A stretch of 64,000 bases of DNA from Bacillus ectoiniformans (GCF_016908875.1 NZ_JAFBES010000002.1:124001-188000); one strand, 5' to 3'; shown: positions 10,250 to 18,439, counted from the first letter of the stretch. The notes: a model not told the origin generated them from the letters alone. A program made the numbers and translations.

Positions 10250-10278
10250 TAGACTTATTTTTTATGTACTGCTAGAAT
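10250..10278 (+). promoter_or_regulatory. Sigma-A-type promoter of the cbiMNQO transcript
   Basis: TAGACT (10250-10255) and TAGAAT (10273-10278) are separated by 17 bp, a fair match to sigma-A -35 and -10 boxes. Transcription would begin near 10285, just ahead of the plus-strand cobalamin aptamer. Confidence 0.6.
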
Positions 10279-10296
10279 AAGCCATGACAAAATTCA

Positions 10297-10462
10297 AACA
10301 TTTTTGGTGCTGACCAAATTCAGCTTAAAAGGGAAGTACGGTGCAAAACCGTCGCTGTCCCGCAACTGTAATTCGGAGCGACTCGCATGATAAACCCACT
10401 GTCAAATGATGGGAAGGGGGGCAAGGAGCGTTGATGATAAGCCAGGAGACCTGCCAAAAATG
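10297..10462 (+). promoter_or_regulatory. Cobalamin riboswitch upstream of cbiM
   Basis: Conserved aptamer blocks occur in order: AAAAGGGAA, GGTGCAAAACC, GCTGTCCCGCAACTGTAA, CCACTG, GGGAAGG, and the B12 box GCCAGGAGACCTGCC at 10441-10455. It is followed by an intrinsic terminator at 10524-10551 and the cobalt transporter genes, so cobalamin should repress cobalt uptake. It is divergent from the riboswitch at 9962-10118. Confidence 0.96.
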
Positions 10463-10523
10463 CAAACTCTTTACCCTACGAGGATAGGTGCGAAAGAAGC
10501 AATTTAATTTGCTTTTTTCTGTG

Positions 10524-10551
10524 CACTTTTCTCCAAAAAAGTGTTTTTTTT
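10524..10551 (+). terminator. Intrinsic terminator in the cbiM leader
   Basis: CACTTTT (10524-10530) pairs with AAAAGTG (10537-10543) and is followed by eight T residues. It lies between the cobalamin aptamer and cbiM and is the probable expression platform. Confidence 0.7.
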
Positions 10552-10592
10552 ATGCACTTTTTTTGTCTATTTCATCAAAAAGGAGAATGGTC

Positions 10593-11336
10593 ATGAAAAA
10601 TCTTTGGACAAAACTGGCTTATTTCGGACTTGTGCTATTATTTGTACCGAAAAAAGCTTACGCCATGCATATCATGGAGGGCTACCTTCCAATTGCATGG
10701 GCCATATTCTGGTTTGCACTTTGCCTGCCATTTTTAATAGTTGGGCTGCGCTCGATCAAACGGACGGTCAAGGACAATCCAGAAAGCAAAATGCTGCTCG
10801 CACTAGCAGGAGCTTTTTCATTCGTGCTTTCAGCCTTAAAAATTCCATCTGTTACTGGCAGCTGCTCTCATCCAACAGGCGCCGGATTAGGGTCGGTATT
10901 GTTTGGACCATTTGCTATGAGCATCCTGGGATCTATCGTTTTACTATTTCAGTCGCTTTTATTGGCACATGGAGGCTTAACCACTTTAGGAGCAAATATT
11001 TTCTCCATGGCTATTGTCGGTCCGCTTATCGCTTACGGTGTATATAAAAGCTGCATGAAGCTCAGCTTCTCATTCAGCATTGCTGTCTTTCTTGCAGCTA
11101 TGCTTGGAGATTTAGGCACCTACGTCATGACATCTATTCAATTGGCTCTTGCTTTTCCATCAGAGGTTGGCGGATTTTTCGCTTCATTTACAAAATTCAG
11201 CGGTATTTTTGCCCTCACTCAAATTCCGCTAGCGATTTCTGAAGGTTTACTGACAGTCATTGTCATGAATTTCTTGAGAAAATATAACGTACAAGAACTT
11301 CTGCAGCTGCGTGTATTAAAGTCAAAGGAGAGCTGA
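10593..11336 (+). CDS. cbiM: Cobalt ECF transporter S component CbiM
   Basis: CbiM is the substrate-binding membrane subunit of the CbiMNQO cobalt importer. The 247-residue protein has an N-terminal signal peptide ending in KKAYA, and the mature chain would begin MHIMEGYLP, the conserved N-terminus whose Met and His coordinate the metal. Several hydrophobic helices follow, with [16 protein letters not shown], the other family motif. ATG 10593 lies 7 nt after AGGAG; an in-frame ATG at 10587 is too close to that site. Confidence 0.96.
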   Translation: MKNLWTKLAYFGLVLLFVPKKAYAMHIMEGYLPIAWAIFWFALCLPFLIVGLRSIKRTVKDNPESKMLLALAGAFSFVLSALKIPSVTGSCSHPTGAGLGSVLFGPFAMSILGSIVLLFQSLLLAHGGLTTLGANIFSMAIVGPLIAYGVYKSCMKLSFSFSIAVFLAAMLGDLGTYVMTSIQLALAFPSEVGGFFASFTKFSGIFALTQIPLAISEGLLTVIVMNFLRKYNVQELLQLRVLKSKES

Positions 11337-11339
11337 TTC

Positions 11340-11627
11340 ATGCTGATGAAAAATCTACTGTTATTTTTAGCCGTTATCGTTTTGACACTTGTTCCTATTG
11401 TATTTTTAAAAGATGCCGAATTCGGTGGTGCGGATGGGGAAGCAGAAGAAATGATTACTCAAATTGTTGCGGACTACGAACCATGGTTTACATCGATCTG
11501 GGAGCCGCCAAGCGGTGAGATCGAGAGCCTGTTTTTCGTCTTGCAGGGAGTCATTGGGGCTCTTATTATCGGCTACTTTATTGGCTATATGAGAGGCAGT
11601 AATAAAAAGGACAGAACTAATACTTAA
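11340..11627 (+). CDS. cbiN: Cobalt transporter subunit CbiN
   Basis: A 95-residue protein with one transmembrane helix at each end and a short extracellular loop containing DAEFGGADGEAEEMI and YEPWF, the usual form of CbiN, which helps CbiM load cobalt. Start ATG 11340 is 9 nt after AAAGGAG and 4 bp after the cbiM stop. The neighbouring cbiM, cbiQ and cbiO confirm the call. Confidence 0.93.
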   Translation: MLMKNLLLFLAVIVLTLVPIVFLKDAEFGGADGEAEEMITQIVADYEPWFTSIWEPPSGEIESLFFVLQGVIGALIIGYFIGYMRGSNKKDRTNT

Positions 11628-12419
11628 ATGATAAGAATAGACCAATTAGCTTACCATAATGCGCTTAGCTGTTATCACGTTAATCAAAAACTATTATTTG
11701 CTTTCATCCCGCTGTTTTGCGTAATAGTCACAAGAGATATAACGATTGGTTTTTTTACCTTTCTTTTTATGAGTACATTTATCTTAACGGCAGCTAAAAT
11801 ACCTTTAAAGCAGTATCTTACATTATTGCTGATCCCATTTGGTTTCAGTCTAGCAGGTACTGTACCTATAATTCTTTCTTTTTCATCAGAGCCTATTGCC
11901 ATTTCGCCGATTTGGCATTATTCGACTCCTTTTTTTCAGATATTTATAGTAAAGGCTGATTTGAATAAGGCCATAGAATTATTCGTTGTAGCTTTCAGCA
12001 GCATGACCTGCTTTTATTTTTTCATCCTTACCACACCTGTTATGCATGTAACAGCTCTTTTGATTCGATGTCGGGTACCGACCATTGTAGTTGAATTGTT
12101 TATATTAATTTACCGATTTATCTTTTTATTTTTAGAATACGCCGAGCAAATCCGTACAGCTCAAATGGCTCGCTTCGGCTATCAAAGCTATCAGTCAAGC
12201 TTTCACTCACTAGCCCTTCTTATGACAGGTATTGTGAAGCAGATATTCATACGCAACACTCATTTAACAGAGGCCATGAAAGCAAGAAGTATTGACTGCT
12301 TCGTGCTTCCTGCTTCTTTTTTAGATGAACCTAAAGAAAGGCATTTATTCCTCTCAATTGGACTTGCCTTCTATGTGATCGCAGCGACAAATATTTTTCT
12401 TCAGGAGCTGATGAAATGA
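11628..12419 (+). CDS. cbiQ: Cobalt ECF transporter T component CbiQ
   Basis: A 263-residue integral membrane protein that couples the ATPase to CbiM. It begins directly after the cbiN stop. The hydrophobic helices are followed by two cytoplasmic Ala-Arg-type coupling motifs of T components: EQIRTAQMARFGY and LTEAMKARSI. Sequence is more divergent than that of its neighbours, but position and motifs are clear. Confidence 0.9.
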   Translation: MIRIDQLAYHNALSCYHVNQKLLFAFIPLFCVIVTRDITIGFFTFLFMSTFILTAAKIPLKQYLTLLLIPFGFSLAGTVPIILSFSSEPIAISPIWHYSTPFFQIFIVKADLNKAIELFVVAFSSMTCFYFFILTTPVMHVTALLIRCRVPTIVVELFILIYRFIFLFLEYAEQIRTAQMARFGYQSYQSSFHSLALLMTGIVKQIFIRNTHLTEAMKARSIDCFVLPASFLDEPKERHLFLSIGLAFYVIAATNIFLQELMK

Positions 12420-13258
12420 GCGAACAACCCTATTTTACATTTGATAATGTAAGCTACCTGTACGAAGATGGGACGGCTGCTTTACAAAACCTGTCATTCG
12501 ACATACCACAAAATAAAAAAATCGCTATTTTAGGAGAAAATGGCTCTGGAAAATCGACGTTATTTAAACTGATAGCAGGCCTTATTAAACCAACTTCCGG
12601 CACGATTTCTTTTTTAGGTCATCCATTTTCTTTCACTAAAAAAGAGCTTCGGCGTTTAAGAGAACAAGTTGGAATCATTTTTCAAGATGCGGACTATCAG
12701 CTGTTTGCTCCCACTGTTAAGCAGGATGTTTTATACGGACCGGTAAATTTGGGCTGGCACATTGAAAAGGTTCATAAGATGGTTGATGAAGCCATGCAGT
12801 TAACAGAGCTCTCCCCACTTGCGAATAAGCCTATTCAATGTTTAAGCGGCGGGCAAAAAAAACGCGTATCTATTGCCGGTGTATATGTTATGGAGCCTAG
12901 TGTTTTTATTCTGGATGAACCCACAAGTAATTTAGATTATTATTTCTCCAAACAGCTCAAACAATATCTAACAAAGCTAGATGGCAATAACCGAACATTT
13001 CTGTATGCTACCCACCACACTCACTTAATCTATGACTGGGCCGATTATTATCTCGTTTTACATAAAGGGCAGCTTTTGTATGCTGGGGAAAGGGAAGCTT
13101 TATTTGCAAACGATTCATTGCTGCAACAGGCACATATTGAAAAACCGATGCTATTGGAATTTGCGAGTAAATTAAAGAAGTCGCATCCTAAATGGGCAGA
13201 CCTGACACCTTCTGGAGATATAGATCATTTGATTCGTCAAATGAATAATAACTTTTAG
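12416..13258 (+). CDS. cbiO: Cobalt ECF transporter ATPase CbiO
   Basis: A 280-residue ABC ATPase. Walker A GENGSGKST is at residues 40-48, a Q-loop lies at IIFQDADYQLF, the signature is LSGGQKKRVSIAG, and Walker B reads VFILDEPTSNLD; the switch His is in ATHHTHLI. It overlaps cbiQ by 4 bp (ATGA). It supplies energy for cobalt import by CbiMNQ. Being last in the operon, it is followed by a hairpin at 13319-13354. Confidence 0.94.
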   Translation: MSEQPYFTFDNVSYLYEDGTAALQNLSFDIPQNKKIAILGENGSGKSTLFKLIAGLIKPTSGTISFLGHPFSFTKKELRRLREQVGIIFQDADYQLFAPTVKQDVLYGPVNLGWHIEKVHKMVDEAMQLTELSPLANKPIQCLSGGQKKRVSIAGVYVMEPSVFILDEPTSNLDYYFSKQLKQYLTKLDGNNRTFLYATHHTHLIYDWADYYLVLHKGQLLYAGEREALFANDSLLQQAHIEKPMLLEFASKLKKSHPKWADLTPSGDIDHLIRQMNNNF

Positions 13259-13318
13259 CTATACCTATTGAAATAATAACTTTTATTTAACTTGCAGTGT
13301 TTAAAACTGTTACCAACA

Positions 13319-13354
13319 TTTCCTAGCGTGCAGAAGCTTCTACACGCTAGGAAA
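13319..13354. terminator. Inverted repeat between convergent cbiO and COG0523 gene
   Basis: A 12-bp perfect inverted repeat (TTTCCTAGCGTG and its complement) with a 12-nt spacer lies between two convergent genes. It has no good U-tract on either strand, so it is only a probable bidirectional terminator. Confidence 0.5.
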
Positions 13355-13371
13355 TGAAAAATATTAATTTA

Positions 13372-14301
13372 TTAATTAATTACTCCTTCAATTGTCATCA
13401 ATTCTTCTTTGACTTGATCCTTGTTTAATTCAGTTCCGATGATCACTAAATTAGCAGGAAACTTAATGGGCTGCGGCAATAAATAAGGGACCCCGTAAGA
13501 GTGCTGAATTAAATAAGTCTGGTCGTCGTCGTGGAACCGGATAAATCCTTTTACTCTGAAAATGTTCGAAGGAACCGCTCTAAGCCAGCTCTCAAACGAC
13601 CCTCTTTCAATTGGGTCATGAAATGAATAGGTCATTGTCTGTATATGTAAATGTTTTTTTACATGTAATTCTTCCCTGCTTTGAATGTCTTGTTCATCTC
13701 TGTTTACAACTAATATGGATAGTGGCACTTCTGCAAATAATGCAGTATAAATACGTGCTCTAGGATTTAGCCCCTTAACTTCCTTTTGGATCTCTGCCAA
13801 TTCTTCTGTGGAAACACAATCAGATTTGTTCAGCAAAATTTGATCCCCATGTATGATTTGCTCTTCCAGCAATTTTTGAAGTTGTCTGTTTAACCGGGTA
13901 CGATCTAACCATCTCTTCGAATCAACGACACTTATAATAGATTTAACTTGAACAAATGGAGCGATAACTGGTGATAGGCAAGCATCGAGTATTTCAATAG
14001 GATGGGCCACTCCTGTTGCTTCAATATAAATAACATCTGGCTGCTCCTGTTTATATAATGTGAGGAGCTGAATCTCTACTTCGTCCTTCATCGTACAGCA
14101 AATACAGCCATTTAACAGTTCTGTTAATGTCACATCTGTTCCTATGATTCCAGTATCAACCGAGTATTCTCCTAGTTCATTCATTAACACGGCTACTGTT
14201 CGGCCTTCTTCTCTTTCTTTCATTAATAAGCTTTTTAACAATGTTGATTTCCCGCTGCCTAAAAATCCGGCTAGTATATAGATTTCAACAGATTTATCCA
14301 T
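13372..14301 (-). CDS. CobW/COG0523-family GTPase, putative metal chaperone
   Basis: A 309-residue G3E GTPase. The P-loop GFLGSGKST is at residues 12-20, the metal-binding CxCC motif GCICC at 65-69, EATGVAHP follows, and NKSD is the guanine-specificity motif. The C-terminal CobW_C domain is present (FRVKGFIRF). Members act as GTP-dependent chaperones for zinc or cobalt. Its neighbour is a Zur-boxed YciC-like gene, but no Zur box is visible in its own 114-bp upstream region. It lies just after the cobalt importer, so cobalt cannot be excluded. It is similar to the protein at 57364-58281. Confidence 0.85.
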   Translation of the reverse strand: MDKSVEIYILAGFLGSGKSTLLKSLLMKEREEGRTVAVLMNELGEYSVDTGIIGTDVTLTELLNGCICCTMKDEVEIQLLTLYKQEQPDVIYIEATGVAHPIEILDACLSPVIAPFVQVKSIISVVDSKRWLDRTRLNRQLQKLLEEQIIHGDQILLNKSDCVSTEELAEIQKEVKGLNPRARIYTALFAEVPLSILVVNRDEQDIQSREELHVKKHLHIQTMTYSFHDPIERGSFESWLRAVPSNIFRVKGFIRFHDDDQTYLIQHSYGVPYLLPQPIKFPANLVIIGTELNKDQVKEELMTIEGVIN

Positions 14302-14415
14302 TTGTGCACCTCTTTCTATGTTGATCCTAGCTGTAGAGTATTAAAAAAATCTAATTCTATCCGATGAAGTGAAAGCTAAATAAAATACAAGCGCCTAGAG
14401 TGAGTAGGTTTCAAG

Positions 14416-15615
14416 TCAGCTTCCTGCGGGGATCTCCCATGTAAAAGGATCTCCAAGCACATCCCAATTTGAATCAAACTCTTCATTAGTTAGTAAGCAA
14501 TCATCCAATAGCTTTGTTACTTCTTTTTCATTCATATCGATTCCGATAAACACCAGCTGCGTCATACGGTCTCCAAACTCAGGGTCCCAATCTTCTTGAA
14601 TGTGAGGGTTAGCGTTCAGGATGGCCATTTGTTCTTTTTGCGGCCTCGTAGCCACCCAATAAGCAACCGGTTCAATTTGTATAGAGGGGCCTGCTTGTGA
14701 AACAGAAAGTGCAAACTCATTTCTTGATGCGCACCAAGCAATCCCTTTCACTCTGACTATACTTTTAGCTAACGAATGCATTAGCTGGTAAAAACGCTCG
14801 CTATGAAAGGGCAGCCTTCGTTTGTAAACAAAAGAAGCAATGCCATATTCCAGCGTTTCTGGCTGATGCTCTTTGTGTCCAGCAGTCAATTCTTTGATCC
14901 AGCCAGCTGATTCACTAGCTTTTTCAAAGTCAAAAAGACCGGTATTTAAAATGGCATTGGCTGGAACCTGTCCCTTGGTGGTTCGGATAATTCGCGCCTC
15001 TGGCTGAAGCTTTCGAAGAATCTGCTCAAGGCGAAGCAAAGCCTCATCAGATACTAGATCACATTTATTTACGATTAAAACATCGCAAAATTCGATTTGA
15101 TCCAGTAATAAATCCGCAATTTCCCGATTGTCTTCTTCTCCAAGCGCTTCTTTCCGGTCCAAAAGGCTGTCCCCTGAACGAAAATCGTGCCAAAAGCGAT
15201 TCGCATCAACGACTGTCACCATTGTATCCAGCGAACAGAACCGGGTCAGGTCAATTCCCAGCTCCTCATCTATATAAGAGAAGGTTTGAGCAACTGGAAC
15301 CGGCTCGCTAATACCCGTCGATTCAATCACAATGTAATCAATATCGCCTGCCCTGGCCAGCTTCTCAACTTCTATTAACAAATCCTCTCGCAGGGTGCAG
15401 CAAATACAGCCGTTCGACATCTCCACAAGCTTCTCTTCTGTTCTCTTTAATCCTCCACCCTGCTTAATCGTTTCTGCGTCGATATTAACTTCGCTCATAT
15501 CGTTGACAATCACAGCCACTTTTAAGCCGTCTCTGTTATTTAAAACATGGTTTAAAATGGTTGTTTTGCCCGCACCTAAATAGCCGCTCAGCACTGTCAC
15601 AGGAATTTCTTTCAT
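14416..15615 (-). CDS. yciC: Zinc-starvation metallochaperone, YciC/ZagA-like COG0523 GTPase
   Basis: A 399-residue COG0523 protein, longer than the other two in this window. P-loop GYLGAGKTT is at residues 11-19, GCICC at 69-73, IESTGISEPVPVAQTF and NKCDL follow. This length, LNHVLNNR and the C-terminal WDPEFGDRMTQLVFIG segment match Bacillus subtilis YciC (ZagA), a Zur-repressed GTPase that delivers zinc under deficiency. A near-consensus Zur box lies 18 bp upstream of the start codon, directly supporting zinc control. Confidence 0.9.
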   Translation of the reverse strand: MKEIPVTVLSGYLGAGKTTILNHVLNNRDGLKVAVIVNDMSEVNIDAETIKQGGGLKRTEEKLVEMSNGCICCTLREDLLIEVEKLARAGDIDYIVIESTGISEPVPVAQTFSYIDEELGIDLTRFCSLDTMVTVVDANRFWHDFRSGDSLLDRKEALGEEDNREIADLLLDQIEFCDVLIVNKCDLVSDEALLRLEQILRKLQPEARIIRTTKGQVPANAILNTGLFDFEKASESAGWIKELTAGHKEHQPETLEYGIASFVYKRRLPFHSERFYQLMHSLAKSIVRVKGIAWCASRNEFALSVSQAGPSIQIEPVAYWVATRPQKEQMAILNANPHIQEDWDPEFGDRMTQLVFIGIDMNEKEVTKLLDDCLLTNEEFDSNWDVLGDPFTWEIPAGS

Positions 15616-15632
15616 GTAATACCTCTCCTTAT

Positions 15633-15653
15633 AAAGCGTAATTATTACGATTT
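15633..15653 (-). promoter_or_regulatory. Zur box upstream of yciC
   Basis: The 21-bp plus-strand sequence AAAGCGTAATTATTACGATT(T) differs at one position from the Bacillus Zur consensus AAATCGTAATNATTACGATTT. It lies just upstream of the yciC-like gene on the minus strand, in promoter position. Confidence 0.9.
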
Positions 15654-15693
15654 AATTTTAGTATAGAATCTTTTGTTTGTAAGTAAAAACACA

Positions 15694-15831
15694 CTAAGAC
15701 GAATATTCATCGGTGTTTTTCGATTTCCATCTTTTTCTCAATAAAACAGATCCGTCTAATTTGCTGCCGAACTGTCTAGGAGTGTATTTACGGCCGCTTT
15801 TTTGTGAAAAACGGGCATATCTTACTGGCAT
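15694..15831 (-). CDS. Small basic protein of 45 residues, function unknown
   Basis: An ATG frame starting 6 bp after the MBL hydrolase stop, with an AGGGA-type site overlapping that stop. The product begins MPVRYARFSQKSGRKY and has 12 Lys/Arg against 3 Asp/Glu, no Cys and no membrane segment. Position suggests it is the last gene of the ferredoxin-SufU-MBL operon, so it would be Zur controlled. Size and charge resemble small ribosomal or nucleic-acid-binding proteins, but I do not recognise a family, and it could be a chance frame. Confidence 0.45.
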   Translation of the reverse strand: MPVRYARFSQKSGRKYTPRQFGSKLDGSVLLRKRWKSKNTDEYSS

Positions 15832-15836
15832 AACAA

Positions 15837-16643
15837 TCACTTCCCTTTCTCAATGTATGGAACCCACTCCCAGCCGTTTTCTAATTGATTTTTTTCTATA
15901 TAACCCAACCCAGGAAAGGGATAATGACAAACAAAAAGCAGAGCTGCTTGTTCAGAGGCTTTTTCTAAAAATGCTGTGCGTGTTTGCAGTCCCTTTGCCG
16001 GCGATACTTCGGCTGCAATGTGAGAAGGCGAATAGTTCAAGACACAAGGGTCGCTTAATATATCGGATGCAACTATCAAGCTGTCTCCTTCTGACTGGAT
16101 AGAGACAGTAAGATGACCTTCCGTATGACCAGGTGTATGGTTAACCAGTATCCCTGGGTAAATTTCAAAATCCGAGAAAACTTTTATTGTTTGATTTTCA
16201 ATTGGCTTTAGTTTTTCAAATTCTCTCGACTCTTTCTGATTCTCCCAAAAGCTCCATTCTTCGTCTCTAATATAATAATTCGCATTCGGAAAGACTGGAT
16301 CTCCTTCATGCGACACTCCTCCAATATGATCCAGATGCCCGTGGGTAATGATGACCGCATCAACCTCCTGCGGAGAAATTCCTTCCTCCTGAAGCCGATT
16401 AAGCAATAACCCGCTTACTGGCGTGTTTTCCTGTCCAAGTCCCGTGTCTACTAACACCTTTTTTTCACCTGTGTCGATGAACAAAAAGTTAAGAGGTGCC
16501 TGAAATGGATCGGGAATATGTTCAATTAAGTCTTTTGGGGTGTTAGCAAAAAAGAAATCCTTGGAAACTGAAAATACTCCGTCAGACAAGGCTATACAGT
16601 GAAAACGCCCAATTTGCAGATGTTTGTTTGAATGTTTATCCAT
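15837..16643 (-). CDS. MBL-fold metallo-hydrolase
   Basis: A 268-residue metallo-beta-lactamase-fold protein. The metal motif THGHLDHIGG gives H101, H103, D105 and H106; later ligands are in NHTPGHTEGH, VASDIL and the C-terminal VCHYPFPGLG. It resembles N-acyl homoserine lactonase/quorum-quenching-like and general hydrolase branches, but the substrate cannot be named. It follows the SufU-like gene by 21 bp and is probably in the same Zur-controlled transcript, although MBL enzymes usually need zinc or iron themselves. Confidence 0.8.
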   Translation of the reverse strand: MDKHSNKHLQIGRFHCIALSDGVFSVSKDFFFANTPKDLIEHIPDPFQAPLNFLFIDTGEKKVLVDTGLGQENTPVSGLLLNRLQEEGISPQEVDAVIITHGHLDHIGGVSHEGDPVFPNANYYIRDEEWSFWENQKESREFEKLKPIENQTIKVFSDFEIYPGILVNHTPGHTEGHLTVSIQSEGDSLIVASDILSDPCVLNYSPSHIAAEVSPAKGLQTRTAFLEKASEQAALLFVCHYPFPGLGYIEKNQLENGWEWVPYIEKGK

Positions 16644-16664
16644 GATGTTCTCTCCTAGTTTTAA

Positions 16665-17102
16665 TTAATTTTGATAATTTTCTTCCGCATTTAAAATCTT
16701 ATGCAAAGCTTGCCACGTCATTAATGCACAGTTGTGCCGCGCTTTTAGCGCATGTACACCTTGAAGGGACAGGCTATCACCCAGCAGTTCTTCTTGATCA
16801 GTCTCTCCTGTTCGGATTAACTCTTCGAATGCTTTTCTCATTGTGCTGATTTCTTTAATTGACTTGTTCTTTATTAGTTCTGACATCATCGAGGCTGAAG
16901 CCATACTGATACTGCAGCCTTCCCCAATAAAGGCTGCTTTCTTTACTACCTCTTGTTCTATATCTAAAAAAAGTGTCATTGCATCACCGCACGTAGGATT
17001 TTTATAGTGAGCTTTCTTAATATGGTCACCAGTCAGCCTTTCGTAATTTCTCTTATGCTTATAGTGATCCATTATGACTGTACGATAGAGATGATCTAAC
17101 AA
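16665..17102 (-). CDS. SufU-like iron-sulfur scaffold / zinc-dependent sulfurtransferase paralog
   Basis: A 145-residue SufU/IscU-family protein starting at a TTG at 17102, chosen because AAAGGGGAG lies upstream; an upstream in-frame TTG at 17147 has no such site. It reads LDHLYRTVIMDHYKHKRN at the start, like SufU. The four metal ligands of SufU are conserved as C38, D40, C63 and C125. In Bacillus, SufU takes sulfur from SufS through a zinc site. The usual SufU gene sits in sufCDSUB, so this is probably a second copy. It lies in an operon behind a Zur box together with a ferredoxin. Confidence 0.82.
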   Translation of the reverse strand: MLDHLYRTVIMDHYKHKRNYERLTGDHIKKAHYKNPTCGDAMTLFLDIEQEVVKKAAFIGEGCSISMASASMMSELIKNKSIKEISTMRKAFEELIRTGETDQEELLGDSLSLQGVHALKARHNCALMTWQALHKILNAEENYQN

Positions 17103-17168
17103 GCTATAGCTCCCCTTTCTAGAAATTTTATTGATGATTGTGTGCAATTAGCAAAGTACACACCCTTC

Positions 17169-17555
17169 TTACTTAGAAACCTTAAGAACTGCTTCTTTTT
17201 CTTTTTCTACACCGGCAATCACTCCGGCTGCTCGTGTAAACCCATGCTCGTTAAATGTATGGCTCAGTTTCTCCGCATAATCTTGCCCATTTAACACTGA
17301 ATCGATAAAAAGAGCTGCTTCCACAGGCTTCAAATCCTTATACCATGTTCCTTTTGGGTAATCGATCACCACGCACTTATCATGGCACCTACCATTACAG
17401 CGTGTTCGAGTCGTATGAATAACATCATCTGCATTTCTCTCCGAGATTTCTTTGCGGATGGCTTGTGTTAACTCCTCAGCTCCCACATTATTACAGCTGC
17501 TTCCGTTGCAGATGAATAGATGGTTCGTTGTTTTACTTAAATTCCATGTCGCCAT
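17169..17555 (-). CDS. Thioredoxin-like [2Fe-2S] ferredoxin domain protein
   Basis: A 128-residue protein resembling the COG3411 thioredoxin-like 2Fe-2S ferredoxins: CNGSSCNNVG near the N-terminus (C16, C21) and RTRCNGRCHDKC (C53, C57, C61), then VVIDYPKGTWYKDL as in the family. Four cysteines probably bind the cluster and C61 is extra. ATG 17555 is preceded by GGGGAGG; the longer frame is not needed. It is the first gene after the divergent Zur box at 17661 and leads the SufU-like and MBL genes. Its electron partner is unknown. Confidence 0.75.
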   Translation of the reverse strand: MATWNLSKTTNHLFICNGSSCNNVGAEELTQAIRKEISERNADDVIHTTRTRCNGRCHDKCVVIDYPKGTWYKDLKPVEAALFIDSVLNGQDYAEKLSHTFNEHGFTRAAGVIAGVEKEKEAVLKVSK

Positions 17556-17660
17556 ATTTGTCCTCCCCTTGGGCAAAAAATGCTTAAACGTATTTCTATC
17601 AAAACATAATTGGTACTTGTTTAAAATTCATAGAAATGATAGATTATGAATACCCATTAT

Positions 17661-17681
17661 AAATCGTAACGGTTACGTTTT
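17661..17681. promoter_or_regulatory. Zur box between divergent ferredoxin operon and dcd
   Basis: AAATCGTAACGGTTACGTTTT has the Zur-type 7-1-7 dyad (TCGTAAC G GTTACGT) and flanking A/T runs. It lies midway between divergent start codons at 17555 and 17735 and could repress both transcripts when zinc is sufficient. Confidence 0.82.
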
Positions 17682-17734
17682 ACAAGTTTCATGCCACTTA
17701 CTATTTTTTTTAATATTCTTGGAGGTTTTTATTT

Positions 17735-18307
17735 ATGATTCTTTCTTACCAATCTATTCAAAGCAGGCTTATGGATCATGAGCTGCAAATCACACCTATT
17801 ACACAGCCTCAATTCCAGCCCGCTTCTGTTGATTTGCGTTTAGACAATCATTTCTTAAGCCTTGATGAAACATCTGTCCCCTGCTTATCCTTGGATAGCA
17901 AGGCGAACTATAATGAAGTGTTTACAAAGAAAATGATTATTCCTCCTCATGGTTTTGTGCTGGGGACAACGATGGAATGGGTAAAGCTCCCTAATGATCT
18001 CACAGCGTTTGTGGAAGGAAGAAGCTCCATAGGCAGGTTAGGTCTTTTTATTCAAAATGCCGGCTGGGTCGACCCGGGGTTTGAAGGAAACATTACTCTT
18101 GAACTTTATAATGCGAATCACGTCCCCATTGAACTAAGTGCGGGCAGACGGATATGCCAGCTCGTATTTGCTGAATTAGATCAGGCCGCCCCGCCTTATA
18201 GCGGAAAATATACTGGTCAAACTCTGGCTCATGAAAGCAGAATTTATCTTGATGAAGAGTGCAGAGAAGAGAGACATCATCGGAAAGCATTTAAAGAATT
18301 TGATTGA
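17735..18307 (+). CDS. dcd: dCTP deaminase
   Basis: A 190-residue Dcd-family protein that deaminates dCTP to dUTP. Motifs include [18 protein letters not shown] (residues 95-103), [13 protein letters not shown] (112-124, with the catalytic Glu in this block) and [10 protein letters not shown]. Unlike dCMP deaminase, Dcd uses no zinc. A strong GGAGG precedes ATG 17735, and a Zur box lies 54 bp upstream, so it may replace the zinc-dependent ComEB-type dCMP deaminase during zinc starvation. That role is inferred from context. Bifunctional DCD-DUT activity cannot be excluded. Confidence 0.88.
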   Translation: MILSYQSIQSRLMDHELQITPITQPQFQPASVDLRLDNHFLSLDETSVPCLSLDSKANYNEVFTKKMIIPPHGFVLGTTMEWVKLPNDLTAFVEGRSSIGRLGLFIQNAGWVDPGFEGNITLELYNANHVPIELSAGRRICQLVFAELDQAAPPYSGKYTGQTLAHESRIYLDEECREERHHRKAFKEFD

Positions 18308-18397
18308 CGGAAAAAATAGAATGATAGAGGCCTGTAATCTATTATTGCATTCCACTGTCATTTACTTTATGCGAAAGAAAGTATTTATGGTAAGTTG

Positions 18398-18428
18398 AAA
18401 AGCCATCCCCTGAATTGGGAATGGCTTT
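18398..18428 (+). terminator. Probable terminator downstream of dcd
   Basis: AAAGCCAT-CCC and its complement form a stem around CTGAATT at 18398-18428. The U-tract is poor, so confidence is moderate. Confidence 0.5.
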
Positions 18429-18439
18429 GGCTGGTACTG

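Noticed and set aside
14302-14415. Zur box upstream of the COG0523 gene at 13372-14301
   Set aside because: No dyad close to TCGTAATNATTACGA is present in this 114-bp region.
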